62,497 nt of DNA, taken from assembly GCA_964612295.1 (NCBI GenBank), contig CAZTDY010000017.1, positions 1-62,497 on the forward strand, in the 5' to 3' direction. Source of the DNA: CAYQJL01 sp964612295. GTDB taxonomy: Bacteria; Eisenbacteria; RBG-16-71-46; CAIMUX01; WJJG01. Made by a program: the position numbers and the translations under genes. Within the stretch, counting starts at the first letter, position 1; each line of letters opens with the position of its first letter. Below are positions 35,319 to 44,570 of this stretch, piece after piece. The notes beneath the pieces are model-generated. The model was not told where the DNA came from and did not search any database. It saw only the letters and a program-made list of their open reading frames with translations.

Positions 35319-38300
35319 GCTGGTACCTCGCGCGGCTCCTCGGCGATCAGCTTCTCGAGATGTTCGATGGCCCGCTCGAGCTGCGCGTCCTTTCCCGTGA
35401 ATGTTGTGTGGGGCAGGTTGTCGACCACAATGTCCGGATCGACCCCATGGCCCTCGATCAGCCAGGTTCCCTCCGGGCCATACACCCCAAACTCGGGCGC
35501 TGCGACGATTCCGTGATCGACCAGTCGATTGCTGCTGGTCAACCAGATCTCGCCTCCCCAGGTCCTCGTTCCGATGACCTTGCCCAAACCGAGCCGCCGG
35601 AACCCTTCCGCGAGCGCTTCCCCGTCGGACTGGGTGCGCTCGTCGACCAAGGCCACGACGTGTCCCCGGAAGGCGTACTGCATGTTCCAGTAGGGAGTGC
35701 CCACCCGGGGTTGCCAGTACATCCAGGCGGACCGCATCAGCCGCTCCAGAATCCAGCTGTCGATGTTGCCGCCCGTGTTGTGGCGCAAGTCGAGGATCAA
35801 CCCCTGCCGGTGAAAGACGGGGTAGAACTCGCGGTGCCACTCGGCGATGTTGCTGCCGCCCATCGATCGAAGGTGCACATACCCGATGCGTCCCTCGCTC
35901 ATCCGTTCCGTGGTGAGTCGCCGCGTATATTCCCATTCGTCGTAGCGCAGATCCCACTCGTCGCCCGAGGACATCGGCTCCACCATGACGTCCCTCACCT
36001 CTGACTGTCCGGGTGAGAGGACCTGGAGGCGCACCTGCCGGCCCTCCTGGTTGCGCAGGAGTACGCCGATGTGGGGCGCCGCCAAAGTCGATTGTCCGTT
36101 GATGGTGACGATGATGTCTCCCTCCGCCACCTCCACCCCGGGCCGCAGCAGGGGAGAGCGTTCGCCCGGCAGGTCGGGATCTGTCAGGTAGATGTGGGCG
36201 ATGCGATAGCCCCCGGCTTCCTCATCTCGATCGAGCACCGCTCCCAGGGAGGCGACACCCGGCGGGTCGTCGGCGCCGCGGTGATCTCCGCCCCAGATCC
36301 AGGTATGCAGGGCCGACAGCTCACTGGCCATCTGAGCCTGGAGATCACTCAGCTCCGCCCGGCAGGTGATCCGATCCACAAGCGGGAGGTACTTCTCCAG
36401 GATCGCCGGCCAGTCGAGACCGTGCATGTCCGGATCGTAGAAGTAGTCCCGTTCCAGGCGCCATGACTCGATGAACATCTGGCGCCACACCTCGGGGGGA
36501 CGAAGGGTGAAGGTCCAATGGCCGAGGTCGACGGCGTCGGAATCGCGATCCGGGGCGCTCCCGGAGTTCGCACCCGTCACAAACAGGCGGTCGCCCTCTC
36601 GCACCAGAATCCGCTGGCCGTCGCCGGACAGCTCATAGGATCTCACATCCGACGAGAGCGTGGTCTTGAGCGTGTCGAGATCGCCGATCTCCATCGAAAG
36701 CAGCGTTCCGGTGCGCCAGGTGCCGCGTTGGTAGCGCACCCAGAAGAGGCGTCCGGCATTGGCGGCCAGGTCACGATAGTTGCCGGCCGGCACGGGGATC
36801 TTGATCAGGCGCTCGGCCAGGCCGTCCCATTCGATGTGCACCTCGGGCGGAGAATCGTCCTCCTCCGAGCCATTGTCCGGCTCTCGATCGGGGTGTAGTT
36901 CATCACGCGGATCGAACGGTGACCGCACGCCGGCCGTGAGCGAGATCATGTAGAGTTCCGTCTCGCGATCGAAAAACGGCTCCGGTTGCCGTTTGCCCCA
37001 GGGGGCGCCCACCACGGAACGAAAGTGGCGATCGGAGAGGAAGTAGATCCACTGGCCATCCGGACTCCAGGAGGCGCTCCAGCTGTCGTAGCGCTCACTG
37101 GTGACCGGCCGGATCTCCTCGGTGGCAACCTCGTAGAGGAAGATCCGATGAAACGAGGTCTCGACCTCGCGGGCGAAAGCCAGCCATTTGCTGTCGGGTG
37201 ACCAGGCCGGTCCCTCAAAGCCCCAATGCGGGGAATGGTCGATCAGCCTGGTCTTGTCCTTCTTCAGATCCAGAAGCCACAGATTCTGATCGTGATCGTT
37301 GTAGGCGACGTATCGGCCGTCGGGTGAGAATGTCCCCTGAAACCGCAGCACCTCCCCGTCCTCGGTGAGTTGCTCGGGACCGTCCATGCCGTCGGCATGA
37401 AACCGCCACCACTCAACCTCTCCACTGGCGTCCGAGAGCGTGAGCAGTTCGCTGCCGTCGGGCGTGAACATCGCCTCGCGGCAGCGTCCCTCGTGACCGG
37501 TGGTCACATCGATCAGTCGACCCTGCCGGCTGGGGGCGACAAAAACCTGTCCGTACGCGGTCAGGACCACACGATCACCGGACGGCGAGAGGTGAACGCT
37601 GGATAGGTAGTCGAAGGGATTATCGATCCAGCGCTCGCGCCTCTGATCAAAATCAGACGCAAGCGAGATCGGAAGCCGTTCGGTCTCTCCACTCGCGACG
37701 TCGTACAGAAACAGGTCTGCGCCTAGCTGATAGACAATCCGACTCCCATCCGCCTTGGGAGTTCTGACATCCCAACCGTCGTGGAAAGTGTGCTGCGCCA
37801 GCTCCGTTCCGTCCGGCAGCATCGACCATAGGTTCATTGTTCCATCGCGATCAGACGCGAAGTAGACGCGCCCCAGGCACCACATGGGGGAGCGACTCGT
37901 TCCCGGGTAGTCGCTCGTCAGGGGTTGGGCCTCGGTCTCTCCGAGTCGGAAGCGCCACAGGTTCTGAGCGGTCCCTCCCTTGTAGTTCTTCGTATGACTG
38001 CCCTGAAAGACAAAGCGGGTGAAGTAGAGCCAGTCTTCCTGAGGTGTGAAGCACCCTTGCGCGGCCTGTGCAAGGGGCACGAGGTCGCTCTCCTGCGTGT
38101 CCGGATCCAGAACGGCAAGCTGAGTATTCGGAAGGGTCGAGAACTTGCGGGTGCTGTACAAGATGTTTCCCCGAGGTGTCCAACCCTCCACCCTGGCATA
38201 CTCGTTCTCATAGGTCAGGCGGGTGGGCGTGCCGCCGGAGAGCGGCATGGTATAGATCTCGGCGGCGCCTTCGTACCGGGCTGTGAAAGCGAGAGTCTCC

Positions 38301-38521
38301 CCATCGGGAGACACGGCGGGGTGCCTCTCGGACTCCAGGTGGGTGGTTAGCCGCCGGGCGGGTTCAGCGCTCCCGATCTCCCACTGCCAGAGGTCTCCCT
38401 CGGCGGCAAAGACGACCGTGTCGCCGGCGAGCGCCGGGTCGCGGTAGTACCCTTCGGCCCCCTGGGCCGCTCCAGTGCAAGAGACGATGAGGGACGCCAA
38501 GACAGGACCAAGCCATCGCAT
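35288..38521 (-). CDS. tri: Tricorn-like protease (beta-propellers, PDZ, S41-type serine protease)
   Basis: 1077 residues from ATG 38521 (CAGGAGATCCCG upstream). Signal peptide about 1-23 (LGPVLASLIVSC...AQGA), so exported, unlike archaeal tricorn. Then PD40/WD40-like propeller repeats (AVSPDGETLAFTARYEG, FSPDGRYVAYNDHD, WSPDSKWLAFAREV, WSPDGQWIYFLSDR) to about residue 590, a C1 domain, a PDZ domain (GVEVAEGDIIVTINGQST) and the C2 peptidase domain with LRHNTGGNID, nucleophile Ser in TQSDGEAL and GKVIGTRTWGGEIW. The enzyme cuts peptides into small fragments. The Cys in the signal region could be a lipobox but lacks the right -3/-1 pattern. Confidence 0.92.
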   Translation of the reverse strand: MRWLGPVLASLIVSCTGAAQGAEGYYRDPALAGDTVVFAAEGDLWQWEIGSAEPARRLTTHLESERHPAVSPDGETLAFTARYEGAAEIYTMPLSGGTPTRLTYENEYARVEGWTPRGNILYSTRKFSTLPNTQLAVLDPDTQESDLVPLAQAAQGCFTPQEDWLYFTRFVFQGSHTKNYKGGTAQNLWRFRLGETEAQPLTSDYPGTSRSPMWCLGRVYFASDRDGTMNLWSMLPDGTELAQHTFHDGWDVRTPKADGSRIVYQLGADLFLYDVASGETERLPISLASDFDQRRERWIDNPFDYLSSVHLSPSGDRVVLTAYGQVFVAPSRQGRLIDVTTGHEGRCREAMFTPDGSELLTLSDASGEVEWWRFHADGMDGPEQLTEDGEVLRFQGTFSPDGRYVAYNDHDQNLWLLDLKKDKTRLIDHSPHWGFEGPAWSPDSKWLAFAREVETSFHRIFLYEVATEEIRPVTSERYDSWSASWSPDGQWIYFLSDRHFRSVVGAPWGKRQPEPFFDRETELYMISLTAGVRSPFDPRDELHPDREPDNGSEEDDSPPEVHIEWDGLAERLIKIPVPAGNYRDLAANAGRLFWVRYQRGTWRTGTLLSMEIGDLDTLKTTLSSDVRSYELSGDGQRILVREGDRLFVTGANSGSAPDRDSDAVDLGHWTFTLRPPEVWRQMFIESWRLERDYFYDPDMHGLDWPAILEKYLPLVDRITCRAELSDLQAQMASELSALHTWIWGGDHRGADDPPGVASLGAVLDRDEEAGGYRIAHIYLTDPDLPGERSPLLRPGVEVAEGDIIVTINGQSTLAAPHIGVLLRNQEGRQVRLQVLSPGQSEVRDVMVEPMSSGDEWDLRYDEWEYTRRLTTERMSEGRIGYVHLRSMGGSNIAEWHREFYPVFHRQGLILDLRHNTGGNIDSWILERLMRSAWMYWQPRVGTPYWNMQYAFRGHVVALVDERTQSDGEALAEGFRRLGLGKVIGTRTWGGEIWLTSSNRLVDHGIVAAPEFGVYGPEGTWLIEGHGVDPDIVVDNLPHTTFTGKDAQLERAIEHLEKLIAEEPREVPAAPPYPRLAR

Positions 38522-38661
38522 CGGGATCTCCTGAATAACTGGTTTACACCGAAGGCAGATGCTCGCCGCCCAGTTGCCATTCGCCACTGGCTGCGGCCAG
38601 TGTAGTGGATCCTCACATGTGATTCACCCTGGATACGCTGGTTCGGACTGTGAGCGCTTGC

Positions 38662-38667
38662 TATAGT
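38662..38667 (+). promoter_or_regulatory. Candidate -10 box for the MATE gene
   Basis: TATAGT matches five of six -10 positions, 56 bases before the MATE start in the divergent gap from tricorn. No good -35 hexamer lies 16-18 bases upstream, so support is weak. Confidence 0.25.
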
Positions 38668-38722
38668 GCTCCGACTGGCCCGGAATACTCATGCGTAGGA
38701 TGGGTCAGATGGGGGACTGGGA

Positions 38723-40096
38723 ATGTCCGACGCACCGTCGCCGAAGACAGGGCCGCGCGATCACACCGAGGGGTCGATTATCGGGTCGATCCTGCGGATG
38801 GGCGTTCCCTCGATGATCGGGTTTGCCATCGGCAACATCTACGATCTCATCGACATGTACTGGCTCTCCCGCCTGGGCCCCGAACCGGTCGCCGCCATCA
38901 CCCTCCTCGGCCCGTTTCTCTGGGTCATCCACTCGGCCAACATGATCGTCGGGGCGGGGTCGGTCGCGGTGATCTCCCGCCGGTATGGCGAAAAGGACTA
39001 CCTGCAAACTGAGCTGGCCATCCGCGAGACCATTCTCCTCAAGTGGTTGGCGGCCTTCTCCTTCGGCTTCCTGGGATATCTCGGTGCCCCTTTGATCGTC
39101 CGATTGCTGGGTGCTCGCGGGGAGGTTCTGGAGCAGGGGATTCTCTACGGCCGGATCATCTTTCTGGGCATGGGGTTCAATTTCTCCACCTACTCGGTGT
39201 TTACCGCGTTGCGCGGCATCGCCAACCCCAACATGGCCATGATGCTGATGATCGCACTTAACGTGCTCAACATCGCGCTCGATCCCTTCCTCATCTTCGG
39301 ATGGTGGATCTTCCCCGAGATGGGTGTGGCCGGCGCGGCCTGGGCCTCTGTGATCTCCTACGCGCTCACCTTTACTGCAGGCCTGATTCTGCTGTACAGC
39401 GGGGCCGCGAACCTCCGGATTCGCCTGCGCAGCGGCCATCCGATCCAGTGGGCGATGATGGGCCGGATTCTCAAGATCGGCACACCCTCTGCGATCGGGT
39501 CGATCTCGTTTTCAATGGCCCGAACAGTGATCATGCCGGTGATCGCCGTTTTCGGCACCGGGGTCGTGGCCGCCTACGGGGTGGGGACCCGGGTGTCCGC
39601 TCTGGGGATCATGATGCTGGTCGGCATCGGACTTGGTCTGTCGGCACTCATCGGTCACAACATCGGGGCCGGGAAACGCGAACGGGCCCGTCAGACGGCC
39701 GGTCAGGCGATCGGCCTCTCGGTGGGGATCATGGTCGCGTTGGGGCTGGCCTGTTTCTTCGGAGCCCGGTTCATCATGAGCCGGTTCTTCGACGATCCGG
39801 AGATCATCGGGTACGGGATTGCCGTTCTGCGCATTCTGGCAATCGGATTCCCGTTCCTCGCCCTGCACATCACGATCGAGAACATCTACTCAGGGGTGGG
39901 CGAGAATCGACCGGCGATGTTGATCAACATCATCCATTCCTGGATTCTGGAAGTGCCGGTCATCTATCTATGCGTTAAGGCCCTACACCTGGGACCCAAC
40001 GCGGTGTGGTGGGCGATTACCGGCGCGACATTTCTGTCCGCCCTGGGGTACTATCTCTACTTCCGCCGCGGTCGTTGGCTGGATGTGAAGGTGTGA
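38723..40096 (+). CDS. MATE family multidrug/sodium antiporter
   Basis: 457 residues with twelve membrane helices in two similar halves. IGSILRMGVPSMIGFAIGNIYDLIDMYW is the NorM/DinF-type start, and the second half repeats it as ILKIGTPSAIGSISFSMARTVIMPVI. The loop GAGSVAVISRRYGEKD matches the family's 'G......S...G..' segment. MATE exporters move cationic compounds out using Na+ or H+. No regulator is adjacent; the gene is alone between the tricorn gene and the envelope operon. Confidence 0.9.
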   Translation: MSDAPSPKTGPRDHTEGSIIGSILRMGVPSMIGFAIGNIYDLIDMYWLSRLGPEPVAAITLLGPFLWVIHSANMIVGAGSVAVISRRYGEKDYLQTELAIRETILLKWLAAFSFGFLGYLGAPLIVRLLGARGEVLEQGILYGRIIFLGMGFNFSTYSVFTALRGIANPNMAMMLMIALNVLNIALDPFLIFGWWIFPEMGVAGAAWASVISYALTFTAGLILLYSGAANLRIRLRSGHPIQWAMMGRILKIGTPSAIGSISFSMARTVIMPVIAVFGTGVVAAYGVGTRVSALGIMMLVGIGLGLSALIGHNIGAGKRERARQTAGQAIGLSVGIMVALGLACFFGARFIMSRFFDDPEIIGYGIAVLRILAIGFPFLALHITIENIYSGVGENRPAMLINIIHSWILEVPVIYLCVKALHLGPNAVWWAITGATFLSALGYYLYFRRGRWLDVKV

Positions 40097-40117
40097 GCCG
40101 GCGCCCGTGGGGGTAGA

Positions 40118-43100
40118 TCAATCTTCGTGTTTGCCGAACGGCGTGACGGTGAAGTAGGCGTCACTCTCTTCGGTTGTGCCCGAGAAGGTGTCGATGACTT
40201 TGATCGTCAGGCCATCCCCAAAACCGTCGCATGTTTCCGCGTCCCAATCGTAGAGCCCGTCGTTTGACGTTGAATCCGAGATCGTCCAGCAGTACTCCCC
40301 GTATTGCAGAAGCTCGATCATGGCGGTTGCGCCGCATTCGCCCAGCACGTTCCAACGGATCAGGACGAGCTCTTCTTCGAAGTAGTCCTCTCCACCGTTC
40401 GGCTCAATGAGTTCGAGGATGCACGCGCCCGGTATGATCTCGAACTCCGGGCTCAGATCGTAGTGGTGCGTGTCGTTGTCCCGCACCCGGACCGAGTAGT
40501 CGTTCGAGTATCCGTTGCAGGCCACGGCATCCCAGTTATAGCTTCCGTTGATGTTCACCGATGAATCGATCAACATGCAGTGCTCGCCGTTATCGTAGAG
40601 ATCGATCATCACATCTGCACCGCAGTACTGATCGTAGTCCCAACGAATCGCGACGGCGTCTCCCTCGTCGTAGCTCGAATCGACGTAGGGTTGCGTGACG
40701 TTGATCACGCACGGAGCCACCGAGAGGATTTGGTAGGTGTCCGGGGTGTCTCCGTAGGCGCTGGTCATCAGATCGGTCACCCGGAAGGTGTAGCCGTCTT
40801 CGAGCGGGCCACACCGCTCCACGACCCAGGGTTCGCCGCCGTCGTTGGGTGTCGATGCGGCGATCACCTCGCAGACCTCGCCGTCGTTGAGAAGCTCGAT
40901 TTTCACGAGCTGTCCGCAGCAGCTACCGGTTTCCCATCCAAGAGCAATCTGCGTGTCGGCGATCAGGAAGCCGCCCCCGAAGGGGTCCGTCACCGTGACC
41001 GCACAGGGCGGGGCAATGCTGAAGGTGTTGTTGGACAGGTCCGTGTTGAACGATGCCAGGTCGGTCACCTGAACCGCGTAACCGTCCGATTCACCCGAAC
41101 ACTGGGACATCACCCAGGGGTAGGTGCCGTCGTTGATGGTGCTGGTGGCAATCGACTGGCAGTAGGACCCCTGACGATAGAGATCCAGCGCGACGTACAG
41201 GCCGCAGCAGGAGGACTTGTCCCAGGTGATCGTCAGCGTGTCGTCTGCACAGAAGCTCTCAGACTGATTGGGGTAGGTGATCGCCAGCACGCAGGGGGGC
41301 GAGATCGTGAAGAGCCCGCTCTCGACCGGAAGCGGAAGGCTCGGGTCGACAATCTGAACACTGTAGCCGTCACTGAATTGACCAAGCCGTGTTGGAATCC
41401 AGGCGAACGAACCGGTGTTGGGGGCCTTCTCGGCGAGGATCTGGTAGACCGTGTCATCCCGTAGCGCCTCGATGCGCACCGAATCACTGCAGCATTGACC
41501 GGCGACCCAGGTCATCGTCGCAATAAGGCCTTCACACAGCTGCGCGCCCGCATCGGGGGCGAGGAGATTGAGGGAACAGGCATCCTGGATGCGGAGGGTC
41601 GACGGGGTCTGGGCGAAGGCGCCGGTGTCCACGTCTTCGATCCGCAAAGAGTATCCGGTGCCGTAAGCGCCGCAGGCCGCCACCGGCCAAGTGTAGCTTC
41701 CGTCATTGGGGGTGGAGGCGGCAATGGTCACGCACTGATCTTCCTGGTAGGACAGAGTGATCTTCACGTTTTCGCCGCAGCAGGTGGAGGCGTTCCAGGT
41801 GATCTCCTGGTCCTCACCCTCACAGAGGCTTGCCGTGCCGGTCGGCTGGGTGATGAGCAGCGTGCAGGTGGGGTGGATCCAGAACCCGTCGGAGAGGGCC
41901 TCGGTGCTGTCTTCCAGATCGGTGATCTTCAGGGTGTACTCACCCGTGAGCTCACCACACTGCGCGGCCGGCCAGTCATAGGCTCCATCGTTCGGCGTTG
42001 ATGCCGTAATCGTCGCGCAGGGTTGGCCGCCTACCAGGAGTCCGATCTTCACCGAGTCGCCGCAGCAATCGGAGCGGGTCCAGCGGATGTCGATGTCGGT
42101 GCCCACACAATAGCTCGTGGCCTCTATGGGTGAGATCACGTCCAGTGCGCAACTGGTCTCGATCGAGAAGGTGCCGGTCATTTGAACCTGGGTGCCGCTC
42201 GTGTCGTCCGTGATGCGAAGCGTGTAGCCGCTCTCCTCTGAATCGCAAGGCGTGGGCAGCCAGCTGTAGGACCCGTCGTCGTCGGTGCCGCTGACCAGGG
42301 TCGCGCACACGACATCCTCCTGCAGAAGTGCGATCGTCACCTGGTCCCCGCAGCAATCACTGCTCGTCCAGGTGATGTTCACCGTTTCGTCGGAGCACAG
42401 CGTATCCCCCCCGATCGGGTTCGTGATCGCGAGATCGCAGGAGGGCAGGATGGAGAAGGTCGTGCTGCTCTCGGAGGTCACACCGGTCGTCTCGTCCGTG
42501 ATGCGGACGGCATACCCGCCGGTCTGGGTGCCGCAGGCCCCGACCGTCCAGGCGAACGTGCCTGTGTTGGTGGCGGAGGCTGCCAGCGTATTGCAGACCG
42601 CGCCGTCCTGGAGCAGTTCCACCTTCACCTGGGAAGCGCAGCAGGTCGTGCTGTTCCAGAGGATGTTCACCGTCTGCCCTTCGCAGAACGAACCGCCGTC
42701 ATCCGGGTAGGTGAGGGTCAAGACGCAGGCGTCCTCGATGTTGAACTCGTCGCTCTCCCCCTCTGCGCCCGTGGTGAGATCGGTGATCTGAATCGTGAAC
42801 CCGTCGCCGTAGGTGCAGGGATCGACGGTCCAGGAATGGGTGCCGTCATTGTCGGTCAGCGAGGCGATGCTTTCGCACTGCTCCCCGTCGATCAGCAGGT
42901 CGATCGAAACAGAGCTGCCGCAACAGGTGGCGGCTTCCCAGGTGATCGTCACCGTGGATCCGTCGCACAGCGTGTCTTCCGAGGTGGGGGCGGTCACCGA
43001 GATCTGACAGTCGGGCAGAATGCCGAAGGTGGCATCGCTGTCGTCGGACACGCCGCTGTCGAGGTCGGTCACCCGGATCGTATAGCCGCTCTCTGCATCT

Positions 43101-44557
43101 GTGCAGGAGGCCACGGTCCAATCGTATGATCCGTCATTGTCCGTGCTGGTGGCAATCGTCCCGCACAACTCGCCATCCAGGAACAGTTGGATACTCGCGT
43201 TGTCGCCGCAGCAGGAAGCCGCGTTCCAGGTGATCGTCGCAGTCCCATTCTCGCAGAGAGACTCCCCTCCGTTGGGGTAGCCGATCCCGAGCGAGCATTC
43301 GGGGTTGATGTCGAAGGTGCCGCTCGTCTCATCCGTGGCACCTGTCGTCAGGCTCGAAATTCGAAGGCTGTAGCCGGTCGTGCTGCCACCGCACGAGGCC
43401 GCGGTCCAGCTGTAGCTTCCGTCATCTGAGGTCTGGCTCGTCAGCGTCGCGCAGAGTGCGCCATCCTGGAGAAGTTCGATGCCGACCTCGTCTCCGCAAC
43501 ATCCAGAACTCGTCCACGTGATGGTCACCGCCTCTCCCTCGCAGAGATGATCCCCGGAGGATGGATAGGTGAGGGTCAGATCACAGTCGGAGAATGTGCA
43601 ATCGGTGTTGTTGGTGACGTTGGCTTCCGGCAGCCTTTCCTCGACGCCCGAAGTTGAGAAGAACACCTGATTGCGGTCGATGCACAGGCCGGACGTCGCG
43701 TTCGAACCGTCGCTGGCCAGATAGAAGAGAACGTCGCTTCCGGCGGGGACCGTGGCCTGTGGAGTCTGCTGCGATATCACCAGCTCGAAGATGTTGCAGC
43801 CCGACTCCCCGGAGGAGATGAGCTCGATGTCCCCCGCAAACGCCGTCGTATCGTGGGTTGCGTAGGATGCGTAGAGCCGACTCCCGGGATCAATGAAGAG
43901 CCGAGGCGTCTGACTGACGTCCAGGGAGAAACGTATGCGCAAGCCGTCGATCGGGTTCGGGTTCTCGACCCCCATGGGGAACAGAACAACCGAGGCATCC
44001 CCGGAGCCGAAACTGTGGGGAAACGCGCGGACTGCCTCCAGACCCGCATAGGCGGCCAACCGGTTGGCAGAGGCTGTGTCCGGCGCCGTGACCACCATGA
44101 CCTCGCGCTCCCGATCGGAACTCGACAGGCGGAAGGTGCTCTGACCGGCGACCGACCCGCGCTTGACGAACAACCGGTACCAGGTGGGTGTGCCCGGGCG
44201 GTTCACCTCGAGCACGAGTTCCTGACCGGTCAGGGCCGAACCTTGTGCCTCGGGGACACTCGCACCATCGTCGGGATCGGGCCGGACCGCGTAGGGCGCA
44301 TCATCGTCTTCGCCCAGTCGGTACAGGTAGGCGTGAAGGGTGCTGTCGCTCGAGACGTCCCAGGCTTCTCTCCAGATTCCACCGGGAGGCGCCACGAGCG
44401 TCAGTCCGAACCCAGCGGAGCCGCCGGGTGCGGAGGATGTCTGCTCGTAGTCACAGCTCCCCAATCCGAGAACGGCCAGTATGCCCAGGGTCAGGCCGGC
44501 CAGGCGCATGAGGGTCGTCTGCCTGCGGGCAACGGTCTGCTGAATCCGGAGGCCCAT
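40118..44557 (-). CDS. Giant surface lipoprotein with twelve Kre9/KNH-like repeats
   Basis: 1479 residues. Lipoprotein signal with lipobox LGSC (Cys35). Residues 50-325 form a unique beta-rich domain. From about 330 to the end there are twelve tandem repeats of ~95 residues with the pattern C-x-L-x-I-x-x-P ... C-E-G ... I-T-W ... CCG ... (I/V)-x-L-L-x-(D/E)-G-x-x-C ... T-x-N-D-G-S-Y-x-W ... C-G ... G-Y-(S/T)-(L/I)-(R/K)-I-x-D. This is the Ser/Thr-rich Kre9/KNH-type beta-sandwich, here with five to six conserved cysteines that probably pair up outside the cell. Cysteines are progressively lost in the last three repeats. Lipid anchor plus long repeat rod suggests a surface stalk or adhesin. Last gene of the envelope operon. 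Confidence 0.82.
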   Translation of the reverse strand: MGLRIQQTVARRQTTLMRLAGLTLGILAVLGLGSCDYEQTSSAPGGSAGFGLTLVAPPGGIWREAWDVSSDSTLHAYLYRLGEDDDAPYAVRPDPDDGASVPEAQGSALTGQELVLEVNRPGTPTWYRLFVKRGSVAGQSTFRLSSSDREREVMVVTAPDTASANRLAAYAGLEAVRAFPHSFGSGDASVVLFPMGVENPNPIDGLRIRFSLDVSQTPRLFIDPGSRLYASYATHDTTAFAGDIELISSGESGCNIFELVISQQTPQATVPAGSDVLFYLASDGSNATSGLCIDRNQVFFSTSGVEERLPEANVTNNTDCTFSDCDLTLTYPSSGDHLCEGEAVTITWTSSGCCGDEVGIELLQDGALCATLTSQTSDDGSYSWTAASCGGSTTGYSLRISSLTTGATDETSGTFDINPECSLGIGYPNGGESLCENGTATITWNAASCCGDNASIQLFLDGELCGTIATSTDNDGSYDWTVASCTDAESGYTIRVTDLDSGVSDDSDATFGILPDCQISVTAPTSEDTLCDGSTVTITWEAATCCGSSVSIDLLIDGEQCESIASLTDNDGTHSWTVDPCTYGDGFTIQITDLTTGAEGESDEFNIEDACVLTLTYPDDGGSFCEGQTVNILWNSTTCCASQVKVELLQDGAVCNTLAASATNTGTFAWTVGACGTQTGGYAVRITDETTGVTSESSTTFSILPSCDLAITNPIGGDTLCSDETVNITWTSSDCCGDQVTIALLQEDVVCATLVSGTDDDGSYSWLPTPCDSEESGYTLRITDDTSGTQVQMTGTFSIETSCALDVISPIEATSYCVGTDIDIRWTRSDCCGDSVKIGLLVGGQPCATITASTPNDGAYDWPAAQCGELTGEYTLKITDLEDSTEALSDGFWIHPTCTLLITQPTGTASLCEGEDQEITWNASTCCGENVKITLSYQEDQCVTIAASTPNDGSYTWPVAACGAYGTGYSLRIEDVDTGAFAQTPSTLRIQDACSLNLLAPDAGAQLCEGLIATMTWVAGQCCSDSVRIEALRDDTVYQILAEKAPNTGSFAWIPTRLGQFSDGYSVQIVDPSLPLPVESGLFTISPPCVLAITYPNQSESFCADDTLTITWDKSSCCGLYVALDLYRQGSYCQSIATSTINDGTYPWVMSQCSGESDGYAVQVTDLASFNTDLSNNTFSIAPPCAVTVTDPFGGGFLIADTQIALGWETGSCCGQLVKIELLNDGEVCEVIAASTPNDGGEPWVVERCGPLEDGYTFRVTDLMTSAYGDTPDTYQILSVAPCVINVTQPYVDSSYDEGDAVAIRWDYDQYCGADVMIDLYDNGEHCMLIDSSVNINGSYNWDAVACNGYSNDYSVRVRDNDTHHYDLSPEFEIIPGACILELIEPNGGEDYFEEELVLIRWNVLGECGATAMIELLQYGEYCWTISDSTSNDGLYDWDAETCDGFGDGLTIKVIDTFSGTTEESDAYFTVTPFGKHED
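40130..43590 (-). repeat. Twelve tandem ~285-base coding repeats
   Basis: The DNA coding for the Kre9/KNH-like units. Copies are diverged at base level, so they arose long ago and are kept by selection on the protein rather than by recent duplication. Boundaries are approximate, taken from the first Cys of the first unit to the end of the twelfth. Confidence 0.75.
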
Positions 44558-44570
44558 GAATACCTCTCCC

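Noticed and set aside
40130..43590. Repeat block considered as a CRISPR array or satellite
   Set aside because: Units are about 285 bases, in frame, diverged at base level and code for folded domains with fixed Cys positions; there are no short identical repeats with unique spacers.
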